This document shows positions 36,819-44,455 of a stretch of DNA of 56,467 nt, one piece after another. Under the pieces are notes generated by a model. That model did not search any database. It was not told where the DNA came from and saw only the letters and a list, made by a program, of their open reading frames with translations. Where the stretch lies: the NCBI GenBank assembly GCA_019359285.1, contig JAHHHQ010000071.1, positions 1 to 56,467 of the forward strand, read 5' to 3'. The stretch comes from Nodosilinea sp. WJT8-NPBG4 (GTDB lineage Bacteria; Cyanobacteriota; Cyanobacteriia; Phormidesmidales; Phormidesmidaceae). Numbering within the stretch: the stretch's first letter is position 1; each line of letters opens with the position of its first letter. The position numbers and the translations under genes were made by a program.

Positions 36819-38780
36819 ATGGCGATCCGCACACCAGCGGCATCTCCGACGCAGGCATGGGGTTTGCAGCAGTCATCTGGGTCGTCGGCTCGGGTGCATG
36901 GGTTAGCCCAGGTGCAGGGCCAGGTTCTTGTCGAACCTGGAGCAGTTTTGGCTGCTGGCTCGATAGTTCGGGCCGACCCCGGTGCCGCCGTGCGGCTCGG
37001 TGCTGCCAGCACCCTGCAGGAGGGAGCCACGGTATATGGTCGTTCCCAGGGACAGGTGCTGGGAGACGATCGCAGCCCCTGGGCAGTCTGGGTGGGCGAT
37101 CGCGCCATTCTCACCCACAAAGTGCTGGTGCAGAGTCCGGTCTACATTGGTGCCGACTGCTTTATTGGCTTTCGCTCAACCCTGTTTAATACTCGCCTGG
37201 GAGCCGGGTGTGTCGTGATGATGCACGCCCTTGTACAAGATGTGGACGTGCCGCCCGGTAAGCTGATTCCTTCGGGTTCAGTGATTACTCAACAGCATCA
37301 GGCCGATGCCCTCCGCGACGTTGGCCCCATTGATATTGCCCTGATTAGGGAACTTGCAGGAACGCCTGGCCATGCGCCCCCCTTGGGTGGGTCAGCTAGC
37401 ACAGCGTCTCTAGGTACCACAGCACACTCAAACGAACGCGATGGATTAGGCACTATGACTTCTCAACTGCTACCCCCCGACGTTGTCCAGCAGGTCCGTC
37501 AGTACCTGGCCCAGGGCTTCACCATTGGCACCGAGCACGCCGACTCTCGCCGCTATCGCAGTGGCGTCTGGCAGACCTGCAGCCCAGTTCAGTCCCAGCG
37601 GGAGCCTGAAGTGCTGGCCGCCATCGAAAACTGTCTGTCTCAGCACTCGGGTGAGTACGTGCGCATGTTCGGTATCGATCCGAGGGCCAAGCAGCGGGTC
37701 GCCCCCATCACCATTCAGCGAGCCGACGGCAAAGCTGTTGCCAACAGTGGCTCGGTGCCTTCTCATGCTAGTTATTCCAGCCCTTCTAACAATGGTGGCC
37801 ATCGCCCAGCCCCAGCCGTGGCCAGTGGCCCCCTGTCGCCAGAGGTGGTTCAGCAGGTGCGTCAGTACCTCAGTCAGGGCTACCGGATTGGCACCGAGCA
37901 TGCCGATACCCGCCGCTACAGCAGCAATGTGTGGCAAACCTGCTCTCCCATTCAGTCGTCCCGCGAGGGTGAGGTCTTCGGTGCCCTCGAGCGCTGCCTG
38001 GCTGAGCACTCAGGCGAATACGTGCGCCTGTTTGGCATCGACCCCAAAGCGAAGTGCCGCGTGGCTCCCATCACCATTCAGCGCCCCGACGGCAAATCTG
38101 TGGCGGCTAGTTCGCGATCGGGCGGTTCTCCCAGCAACTCCTATGCCTCAGTTCCTAGCCCTAGCGGCGGTTCGTCGCAGGCCAGCGGTGACGTAGCTCA
38201 GCAGGTGCGCCAGTGGCTCAGCCAGGGGTACCACGTTGGGGCTGAGCATGCCGATGCGCGCCGCTACAACAGCAACGTTTGGCAATCTTGTCGGACCATT
38301 ACCAGCAACCGTGAGGGTGATGTCCTAGGCGCTATCAACACCTGTATAGCTGAGCACCCCAACGAGTACGTGCGGGTATTTGGCATTGATCCCAGAGCCA
38401 AACGACGAGTGGCCGCAGTTACCGTGCAGCGGCCGGGCTCTAAGTCGGCACCGGTTGCCCCATCGCCCTCCTATTCGACCTCTAGCGCGCCGACTGGCAA
38501 TGGGGCAGCTCCCATGGGAGGGCTTCCCAAGGAGGTAGTGCAGCAGGTGCAGCAGCTCTTCAACCAGGGCTATCGCCTCAGTCTTGAGCATGCCGATGTG
38601 CGCCGCTACCGCAGTGGCGCCTGGCAAAACGCCGGCATGCTAGAGGGAAGTCGGGCCTCGGATGTACTCAATGCCCTAGAGTCTCAGCTGCGTAATCACT
38701 CTGGTCACTACGTGCGCCTAGTTGGCATCGATCCAAAGGTGAAAAAACGAGTGCATGAAGCCACTATTCAACGACCCTAA
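36819..38780 (+). CDS. ccmM: Carboxysome assembly protein CcmM with degenerate γ-CA domain and four SSU-like repeats
   Basis: A 653-residue scaffold. Residues ~20-200 are a left-handed β-helix γ-carbonic-anhydrase domain; by spacing, Pro54, Tyr73 and Gln105 stand where active enzymes have catalytic Glu, zinc His and zinc His, and only His100 remains, so it should be inactive. Four Rubisco-small-subunit-like (SSUL) repeats begin near 218, 340, 456 and 570 (xxVVQQVRQYL-QGY-x-GTEHAD-RRY); these bind and condense Rubisco. SSUL1-3 keep the redox Cys pair 18 residues apart; SSUL4 has neither. Met213 is a candidate internal start for the short SSUL-only form. ATG 36819 follows GGGAGG and is preferred to the upstream frame start. 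Confidence 0.95.
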   Translation: MAIRTPAASPTQAWGLQQSSGSSARVHGLAQVQGQVLVEPGAVLAAGSIVRADPGAAVRLGAASTLQEGATVYGRSQGQVLGDDRSPWAVWVGDRAILTHKVLVQSPVYIGADCFIGFRSTLFNTRLGAGCVVMMHALVQDVDVPPGKLIPSGSVITQQHQADALRDVGPIDIALIRELAGTPGHAPPLGGSASTASLGTTAHSNERDGLGTMTSQLLPPDVVQQVRQYLAQGFTIGTEHADSRRYRSGVWQTCSPVQSQREPEVLAAIENCLSQHSGEYVRMFGIDPRAKQRVAPITIQRADGKAVANSGSVPSHASYSSPSNNGGHRPAPAVASGPLSPEVVQQVRQYLSQGYRIGTEHADTRRYSSNVWQTCSPIQSSREGEVFGALERCLAEHSGEYVRLFGIDPKAKCRVAPITIQRPDGKSVAASSRSGGSPSNSYASVPSPSGGSSQASGDVAQQVRQWLSQGYHVGAEHADARRYNSNVWQSCRTITSNREGDVLGAINTCIAEHPNEYVRVFGIDPRAKRRVAAVTVQRPGSKSAPVAPSPSYSTSSAPTGNGAAPMGGLPKEVVQQVQQLFNQGYRLSLEHADVRRYRSGAWQNAGMLEGSRASDVLNALESQLRNHSGHYVRLVGIDPKVKKRVHEATIQRP

Positions 38781-38798
38781 AGACCTCTCACTCACCCT

Positions 38799-39473
38799 TT
38801 GACCGTGGCAGTACCCGCCCAGGCGCTCGCTCAGCCTACCAATGGCTATATCCAGGGAGATGTAGATTTAGCGCCTGGAGTGGCGATCGCACCTGGAGTA
38901 CTGCTGGGGGCTGCTCCCGGATGCCGTCTAGTCATCTCTGCCGGCGTCTGTTTAGGAGCTGATGTAGTGGTGCAGGCCAGCCACGGTGATCTGGTGATTG
39001 AGCTAGGGGCAAGCTTGGGTAGTGGGGTGCTGGTAGTTGGCCATGGTTCCATTGGTCAGCACACTTGTATTGGTGCTAATAGCACCATTATTAACCCCAA
39101 GTTGGGAGCCTCCCAGGCGATCGCACCAGGGTCTTTGCTAGGCGATCCAACGCAGACATCTTCTGCCCAGGAGCCTGCGTCTAACGGGTTTACTCCTAGT
39201 ACCAGTAACCACATCTACGGGACTACCGGCAACCCAGGGATTACGGGAAACCCTGTCAGCGGATCGGGTCACGCCGCTGTTGGATCAGTTCAGAATGGCA
39301 GCATCCCCAACGGTATTGCCCAGAACGGCAACACCCAGAACGGTGGGGGCCACAGCGTTGTCGAGAAAAATGGATCCTCCGTCTACGGCAAAACTCAGGT
39401 CAATCGCCTACTGGCCACGCTATTTCCCCAGCGCCATTCGCTCAATGGCGCTAGCTCAGAGGACAGGCCCTAG
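38799..39473 (+). CDS. ccmN: Carboxysome assembly protein CcmN
   Basis: A 224-residue adaptor (TTG 38799; GTG 38805 is also possible). The N-terminal ~125 residues are hexapeptide repeats of a left-handed β-helix (VDLAPGVAIAPGVLLGA, VCLGADVVVQAS, SIGQHTCIGANSTI) that bind CcmM. A Gly/Asn/Ser-rich linker of ~65 residues follows, with repeats like TGNPG, NGSIPNG and NGNTQNG. The amphipathic encapsulation peptide ends the protein (VYGKTQVNRLLATLFPQRHS) and docks to CcmK shell tiles. It follows ccmM by 18 bases with no clear ribosome site, suggesting coupling. Confidence 0.93.
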   Translation: MTVAVPAQALAQPTNGYIQGDVDLAPGVAIAPGVLLGAAPGCRLVISAGVCLGADVVVQASHGDLVIELGASLGSGVLVVGHGSIGQHTCIGANSTIINPKLGASQAIAPGSLLGDPTQTSSAQEPASNGFTPSTSNHIYGTTGNPGITGNPVSGSGHAAVGSVQNGSIPNGIAQNGNTQNGGGHSVVEKNGSSVYGKTQVNRLLATLFPQRHSLNGASSEDRP

Positions 39474-39508
39474 AATGGAGAGGCAGACACCTTGTGCAGA
39501 GGCATCCT

Positions 39509-40378
39509 ATGCAACCCGACGGCAAACTAGCCTCGCCCCTTGACCTCAAGTCTGGCACGCCCAAGCGGTTGACCCTGGCTACCCCTGCGCCAGGTCAAAA
39601 AGAAGCCCAGCGGCGCGACAAGTATCGCGGTGCTGCTTTGGGTATGGTGTCGACGGAGAGCTTTCCGGCAGTGGTAGGTACAGCCGATGCCATGTTGAAA
39701 GCCGCTGACGTGCTGCTGGTGGGCTACGAAAAGACCGGTGGGGGGCACTGCACTGCGATCGTGCGGGGGGGCATTTCCGACGTTCGTATGGCGGTAGAGG
39801 CAGGCATTAAAACCGCTCAAGATTTTGGTCAGTTTGTCTCGTCAACGCTGATTCCGCGCCCGTTGCCCAACCTGGAAGCGGTGCTGCCGATCTGCGCCCG
39901 CTGGGACGAGTTGCGGCGCGAAAGCGGCGGTAAGATGAGCAGTCAGGCTATTGGCCTACTAGAGACCCGTGGCTTCCCGGCAATGGTGGGAGCCGCTGAT
40001 GCTATGACCAAGTCTGCCGATGTGCAGCTGATGTCCCACGAGACGATTGGCGAAGGCCTTTGCACCATTTTGATTAGAGGGTCGCTGCCCAATGTGGCGA
40101 TCGCGATCGAAGCCGGCATGCACGAAGCCGAGCGCATCGGTGAACTTCACGCCGTCATGGTCATCCCCCGCCCCCTCGATGACTTGGTTGAATCGCTGCC
40201 CGTTATGGAAATGGAGCAGGAGCAGCCCGAACCCCTGCGCATTCCCCTCAACCTGGAAGTTAAACAAGAGGAGACCGAAGCCGAGCCTGTGCTAATCGAA
40301 GCGGCGGCGGAAGAGGCCGCTCCGATCGCCCTAGAGCTGACCGTAGACGAGCAAGAGCTGGCCGACGAGGAGCTTTAG
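39509..40378 (+). CDS. ccmO: Carboxysome shell tandem-BMC protein CcmO
   Basis: A 289-residue protein from ATG 39509 (AGAGG upstream; GTG 39494 is an alternative). It contains two BMC domains: ~40-130 (LGMVSTESFPAVVGTADAM, VGYEKTGGGHCTAIVRGG) and ~152-240 (AIGLLETRGFPAMVGAADAM, GEGLCTILIRGS). The tandem form makes trimers that occupy hexamer positions in the shell, likely edges. A ~50-residue very acidic tail (EMEQEQPEPLR, KQEETEAEPVLIEAAAEE, ELADEEL) follows and is probably flexible. It ends the operon; no rbc genes follow. Confidence 0.92.
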   Translation: MQPDGKLASPLDLKSGTPKRLTLATPAPGQKEAQRRDKYRGAALGMVSTESFPAVVGTADAMLKAADVLLVGYEKTGGGHCTAIVRGGISDVRMAVEAGIKTAQDFGQFVSSTLIPRPLPNLEAVLPICARWDELRRESGGKMSSQAIGLLETRGFPAMVGAADAMTKSADVQLMSHETIGEGLCTILIRGSLPNVAIAIEAGMHEAERIGELHAVMVIPRPLDDLVESLPVMEMEQEQPEPLRIPLNLEVKQEETEAEPVLIEAAAEEAAPIALELTVDEQELADEEL

Positions 40379-40583
40379 AAAGTTAGGCAGAGCAGAGATC
40401 TGAGGAAAGACGATATTCGCTGTTGAGTAGCGGTTGGCCTGCTTCAGGCGTGCTGCTATATAGTGCTGGCCAGGTAGCGTAGGACCAGGAAAGCTGACAA
40501 AGGCCAAAACCTGAGAAGCTGTCTGGCGGCCATTGCCACTCCAGGAGCGTTGTCTTCCCTTGACCAAACCAAAGGGGCAATGG

Positions 40584-41552
40584 CTATCCATCCCTCTGCT
40601 TTTTGAACCAGTCCCACACTTGCTCTACCAAATCTCCGGCATCGGCATCAAACCACTGCACCGTGGCTCGGTTGCGAAACCAGGTGCGCTGGCGTTTGGC
40701 GAACTGGCGGGTGTGCTGCACAATGTCGGCCTGGGCGATCGCCAGAGAAACATCCCCTTGCACGTAGCGCAGCATTTCGCCGTAGCCCAGGGTTTGCAGC
40801 AGGGGTAGCTCCGGCCCGTATTTTTCCAGCAAATGAGTTACCTCATCCACGAATCCCGCTTCAACCATCGCCTGGGTGCGCTGAGCGATACGGCGGTCCA
40901 AAGCGAGGACATCGCAGTCGAGGGCCAAGTAGAGCACGGGATACGCTGGAGGGGCTTCTCCCTGGAGAGCCGACATGGGCTGGCCAGTGACGTAGAACAC
41001 CTCCAAGGCGCGCACCGTACGCACCGGATCGTTGGGGTGAATGCGTTGGGCCGCCGCCGCATCCAGGCTTTTGAGCAGAGCGTAGCAGTGGGGCTGCCCC
41101 AGGGCCTCTAACTGCTGGCGCAGGGCGGGCTGAGGGGCCACGGGCGGAATGCGTAACCCTTTCACCACCGCGTCTATATAGAGCCCGGTGCCGCCCACCA
41201 GCATGGGTACAGCATCGGTTTGGTGAAAGGTGTGAATTAGATCCTGGGCCTGGCGCTGGTACTGGGCCAGGGTGAGGGTTTCAGTCGGGTCGCAGATGTC
41301 TATCAGATAGTGAGGAATTTGCTGCCGATCAACTGCCGAAGGTTTTGCCGTCCCAATATCAAACTCTCGATATACTTGTCGGGAATCGGCGCTGAGAATG
41401 CACCCCTGAAGGCGTTGAGCTAGGGCGATCGCCAGAGACGACTTACCCGTAGCCGTAGCACCGCCAATCACCCACAGAAATGGTACAATTGAACTATTAT
41501 CCGCCGTTTCCTGAAGCGATGAGCCTAGTTGGGAAAATTTTGGTGATTGCAT
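40584..41552 (-). CDS. miaA: tRNA dimethylallyltransferase
   Basis: A 322-residue enzyme that adds a dimethylallyl group to A37 of tRNAs reading UNN codons. The P-loop is GGATATGKSS near residues 31-40; the substrate motif ILSADSRQVYREFDIGTAKPS and VGGTGLYIDAVVKGL follow; late marks are NDPVRTVRALEV, LQTLGYGEML and FAKRQRTWFR. The first ~20 residues are not conserved; a later start near VPFLWVIGG is possible. Leftward, divergent from gyrB and convergent with ccmO across a 205-base gap in which I see no gene. Confidence 0.95.
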   Translation of the reverse strand: MQSPKFSQLGSSLQETADNSSIVPFLWVIGGATATGKSSLAIALAQRLQGCILSADSRQVYREFDIGTAKPSAVDRQQIPHYLIDICDPTETLTLAQYQRQAQDLIHTFHQTDAVPMLVGGTGLYIDAVVKGLRIPPVAPQPALRQQLEALGQPHCYALLKSLDAAAAQRIHPNDPVRTVRALEVFYVTGQPMSALQGEAPPAYPVLYLALDCDVLALDRRIAQRTQAMVEAGFVDEVTHLLEKYGPELPLLQTLGYGEMLRYVQGDVSLAIAQADIVQHTRQFAKRQRTWFRNRATVQWFDADAGDLVEQVWDWFKKQRDG

Positions 41553-41605
41553 CCCTGGTTCATTCTTGAGCTGATGTTGCCTTAGAGCCCGCTGTGGCTG
41601 CTTTG

Positions 41606-41614
41606 TGCTATAAT
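41606..41614 (+). promoter_or_regulatory. Extended -10 promoter of gyrB
   Basis: TGC followed by a perfect TATAAT (41609-41614) makes an extended -10 element; no clear -35 is present, which such promoters tolerate. It lies 64 bases before the gyrB ATG, which follows a GGAG ribosome site. Confidence 0.6.
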
Positions 41615-41677
41615 TTCTAGGTATTTTGGTCTAGCGAGCATTCAGGTGGCTTAGAGCCCATTTTTGGAGCGTACAGT

Positions 41678-43618
41678 ATGACAACTGACTACGGTGCCGA
41701 TCAGATTCAGGTTCTAGAGGGGCTTGAGCCTGTTCGTAAACGTCCAGGCATGTACATCGGCAGCACTGGCCCCCGTGGACTCCACCACCTAGTGTACGAG
41801 GTTGTTGATAACTCCGTAGACGAAGCGCTGGCGGGCCACTGCGATCACATCGACATTTCCCTCAACGCCGATGGCTCGGTCTCCGTCACCGACAACGGGC
41901 GCGGCATTCCGACCGACATTCACCCCCGCACCGGCAGGTCGGCCCTTGAAACGGTGATGACTGTGCTCCACGCCGGGGGCAAGTTTGGCGGTGGCGGCTA
42001 CAAGGTGTCTGGGGGCCTCCACGGCGTGGGCATCTCAGTGGTCAACGCCCTATCGGAGTGGGTCGAGGTGACGGTGTGGCGCGAGGGTAAGGTGCACAAG
42101 CAGCGCTTTGAGCGCGGTGTGCCCATCGGCGAGCTATCGGCGGAGAAAATTGCCGAAAAGCGCCAGGGCACCTCGGTCACCTTCTTGCCCGACACCGAAA
42201 TTTTTCACAATGGCACTGAGTTTGATTACGACACCCTGTGCGGGCGGTTGCGAGAGCTAGCCTACCTCAATGCGGGCATTCAGGTGATCTTCACCGACTA
42301 CCGTCTGGATGTGATCAAGTCAGACAAGCCCAAGGTTTCGACCTACCACTACGCGGGCGGCATCATTGAGTACGTCAAGTACATCAACAGCGACAAGCAG
42401 CCCATCCACGACGAGATCATTCACATTTCCTCTGAGCGCGACGGAGTACAGGTGGAGGCAGCGCTGCAGTGGTGTATCGACGCCTATTCTGACAATCTGC
42501 TGGGCTTTGCCAACAACATTCGCACCATCGACGGCGGCACCCACCTAGAGGGGCTAAAAGCGGTGCTGACTCGCACCCTTAACAACTTCAGCCGCAAGCG
42601 CAACAAGCGCAAAGACGCCGACTCGAACTTGGCGGGGGAAAACATCCGCGAGGGTCTGACGGCAATTATTTCGGTGAAGGTGCCCGATCCAGAATTTGAG
42701 GGTCAGACCAAAACCAAGCTGGGCAACACTGAGGTGCGCGGCATTGTTGATTCTCTAGTGGGTGAAGCCCTAACCGAGTATCTCGACTTTCATCCCAACG
42801 TAGCTGACGCCATTTTAGAGAAGGCAATTCAGGCATTTAATGCCGCCGAGGCCGCCCGCCGAGCCAGGGAACTGGTGCGCCGTAAATCGGTGCTAGAGTC
42901 GTCTACCCTACCGGGCAAGCTAGCCGACTGTAGCAGCCGTGACCCCAGCGAGTCGGAAATCTTTATTGTGGAAGGCGACTCAGCCGGTGGCAGTGCCAAG
43001 CAGGGGCGCAATCGCCGCTTCCAGGCCATTCTGCCGCTGCGGGGCAAAATTCTCAATATTGAGAAAACTGAAGACTCTAAGATCTACAAAAACACTGAAA
43101 TCCAGGCGCTGATCACCGCCTTGGGCATGGGCATTCGCGGCGAGGAGTTTGACGCATCACAGCTGCGCTACCACCGCATCTGCCTGATGACCGACGCTGA
43201 CGTGGATGGGGCCCACATTCGCACCCTGCTACTAACGTTCTTTTACCGCTACCAGCGCGACCTAGTCGATCAGGGTTACATTTACATCGCCTGTCCACCC
43301 CTTTACAAGGTGGAGCGGGGTCGCAACCACTGGTACTGCTACAACGAGCGCGAGCTGCAGAACTTGATTACCAACGAGTTTCCGGCCAACGCCAACTATA
43401 CGGTGCAGCGGTTTAAGGGTTTGGGAGAAATGATGCCCCAGCAGCTGTGGGAAACCACTATGGACCCCACCACCCGAACTATGAAGCGGGTGGAGATCGA
43501 AGACGCTGCCGAAGCCGATCGCATCTTTACGATCTTGATGGGCGATCGCGTCGCTCCCCGTCGTGAGTTTATTGAAACCTACGGCTCCCGCATGAAGCTA
43601 GAAGACTTGGACATCTAG
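41678..43618 (+). CDS. gyrB: DNA gyrase subunit B
   Basis: A complete 646-residue ATPase subunit of gyrase, which introduces negative supercoils with GyrA. GHKL ATP site: YEVVDNSVDEA, TDNGRGIPTD and GGLHGVGISVVNAL. TOPRIM domain: IVEGDSAGGSAKQGRNR and LMTDADVDGAHIRTLLLTF. Late PLYKVERGR and QRFKGLGEMMPQQLWETTMDP match the family. Normal length for cyanobacteria, with no intein insertion. Transcribed alone from an extended -10 promoter. Confidence 0.98.
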   Translation: MTTDYGADQIQVLEGLEPVRKRPGMYIGSTGPRGLHHLVYEVVDNSVDEALAGHCDHIDISLNADGSVSVTDNGRGIPTDIHPRTGRSALETVMTVLHAGGKFGGGGYKVSGGLHGVGISVVNALSEWVEVTVWREGKVHKQRFERGVPIGELSAEKIAEKRQGTSVTFLPDTEIFHNGTEFDYDTLCGRLRELAYLNAGIQVIFTDYRLDVIKSDKPKVSTYHYAGGIIEYVKYINSDKQPIHDEIIHISSERDGVQVEAALQWCIDAYSDNLLGFANNIRTIDGGTHLEGLKAVLTRTLNNFSRKRNKRKDADSNLAGENIREGLTAIISVKVPDPEFEGQTKTKLGNTEVRGIVDSLVGEALTEYLDFHPNVADAILEKAIQAFNAAEAARRARELVRRKSVLESSTLPGKLADCSSRDPSESEIFIVEGDSAGGSAKQGRNRRFQAILPLRGKILNIEKTEDSKIYKNTEIQALITALGMGIRGEEFDASQLRYHRICLMTDADVDGAHIRTLLLTFFYRYQRDLVDQGYIYIACPPLYKVERGRNHWYCYNERELQNLITNEFPANANYTVQRFKGLGEMMPQQLWETTMDPTTRTMKRVEIEDAAEADRIFTILMGDRVAPRREFIETYGSRMKLEDLDI

Positions 43619-43698
43619 AGTAAGTAGCCAGCATCAAGCTTCTTGCGCCAGAGCATGCCAACCATATGCTCTCGTCGGGCATGGTTCTAAGACAACCT

Positions 43699-43717
43699 CA
43701 GCATCATTGAGATGCTG
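43699..43717 (+). terminator. Hairpin downstream of gyrB
   Basis: CAGCATC and GATGCTG pair perfectly around ATTGA, 81 bases after the gyrB stop. No long T-run follows, so it is only a possible terminator. Confidence 0.35.
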
Positions 43718-43738
43718 CAATTCCCTAATTAATGGGAT

Positions 43739-43790
43739 AGTTTACCCCTAGCCGAATGTATCCTATGGATCGTTGGGTTAGGGGTGAACT
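43739..43790 (+). promoter_or_regulatory. Hairpin sequestering the ribosome site of the Trypco1-like gene
   Basis: The 15 bases at 43739-43753 (AGTTTACCCCTAGCC) pair without a gap with 43776-43790 (GGGTTAGGGGTGAACT, last 15), counting two G-U pairs. The right arm holds the only Shine-Dalgarno-like purines (TAGGGGTG), and the start ATG follows at once at 43791. The 22-base loop has an inner ATCC/GGAT stem. Translation should be blocked unless the stem opens, as in a thermometer or protein-controlled leader. A DNA operator is the alternative. Confidence 0.55.
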
Positions 43791-44237
43791 ATGGCGACGA
43801 TTCAACCGATTGTGCTGGAGGATGTTGACGGCACAAGCTACACCATTTATGTGGAAACTGAGGTGGCAGAGACCTACAGAATGCCAGTCGCTCCGCCTAA
43901 CGCCCTGCCTGCACCACCTCCACCAGGCTCCTACGACCCCGATGCTACCCGCGAGACCTATGATTGGCTGCCTAGCACACCATCGCGGGCTCTGCCGTCG
44001 CCTATTAGCGCCCAGCTTCAAACAGTTCACCAAACCATTCGCGCCTACACGATGTACGCCCTAGGGGCATTTAAAAACCTGGCTGGGGCTGAGGTTGAAG
44101 ACCTTAAACTCAGCTTTGGCATCAAAATCAACGCCGACACCGGCATTCCCATGCTGGCTAAGGGTTCTATCGACGGTGACTTTAAAATCGAGGTCACCTG
44201 TAAGTTTCCTAAAAACCAAGCGAGTCAGACTAGCTAA
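43791..44237 (+). CDS. Trypsin-co-occurring-domain (Trypco1)-like protein
   Basis: A 148-residue soluble protein. It opens with the β-rich IVLEDVDGTSYTIYVETEV, then a Pro-rich linker (APPNALPAPPPPGSYDPD), a helical part (AQLQTVHQTIRAYTMYALGAFKNL), and ends LSFGIKINADTGIPMLAKG ... GDFKIEVTCKF. This order, particularly L-x-FGIK-x-A-x-G-x-P, resembles the Trypco1 (CU044_2847) domain, predicted to take part in bacterial conflict systems with trypsin-like proteases and other effectors. No protease lies next to it here. Function unknown. Its ribosome site is buried in a strong hairpin. Confidence 0.7.
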   Translation: MATIQPIVLEDVDGTSYTIYVETEVAETYRMPVAPPNALPAPPPPGSYDPDATRETYDWLPSTPSRALPSPISAQLQTVHQTIRAYTMYALGAFKNLAGAEVEDLKLSFGIKINADTGIPMLAKGSIDGDFKIEVTCKFPKNQASQTS

Positions 44238-44395
44238 CCGTCACAATTTGCGTAGCTAACCTGAAACTGCGATTCCTTGCTTAAACTCAAACAACTGACC
44301 TTAGCTTCAGTTGTTCATTGAGGCGCTTAGCCCGTTCAAAGCAGCGTCGGAGAGTTTAATGACAGCGAACTCTGAAGAATTCTGTTGGCATCGCA

Positions 44396-44437
44396 ATAAA
44401 AAGCCGGGTCAGTACAGGTGCTGACCCGGCTTTTTAT
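44396..44437. terminator. Bidirectional terminator between the Trypco1-like gene and desC
   Basis: ATAAAAAGCCGGGTCAG (44396-44412) and CTGACCCGGCTTTTTAT (44421-44437) are exact complements around an 8-base loop. Each strand ends the stem with a T-run, so it serves both the rightward gene and leftward desC. Confidence 0.9.
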
Positions 44438-44455
44438 TGGTTTGGAACCGACGAT

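Noticed and set aside
43725..44033. A leftward 102-residue frame covering the Trypco1-like gene start
   Set aside because: It is antisense to the better-supported gene and shows no recognisable composition or motif.
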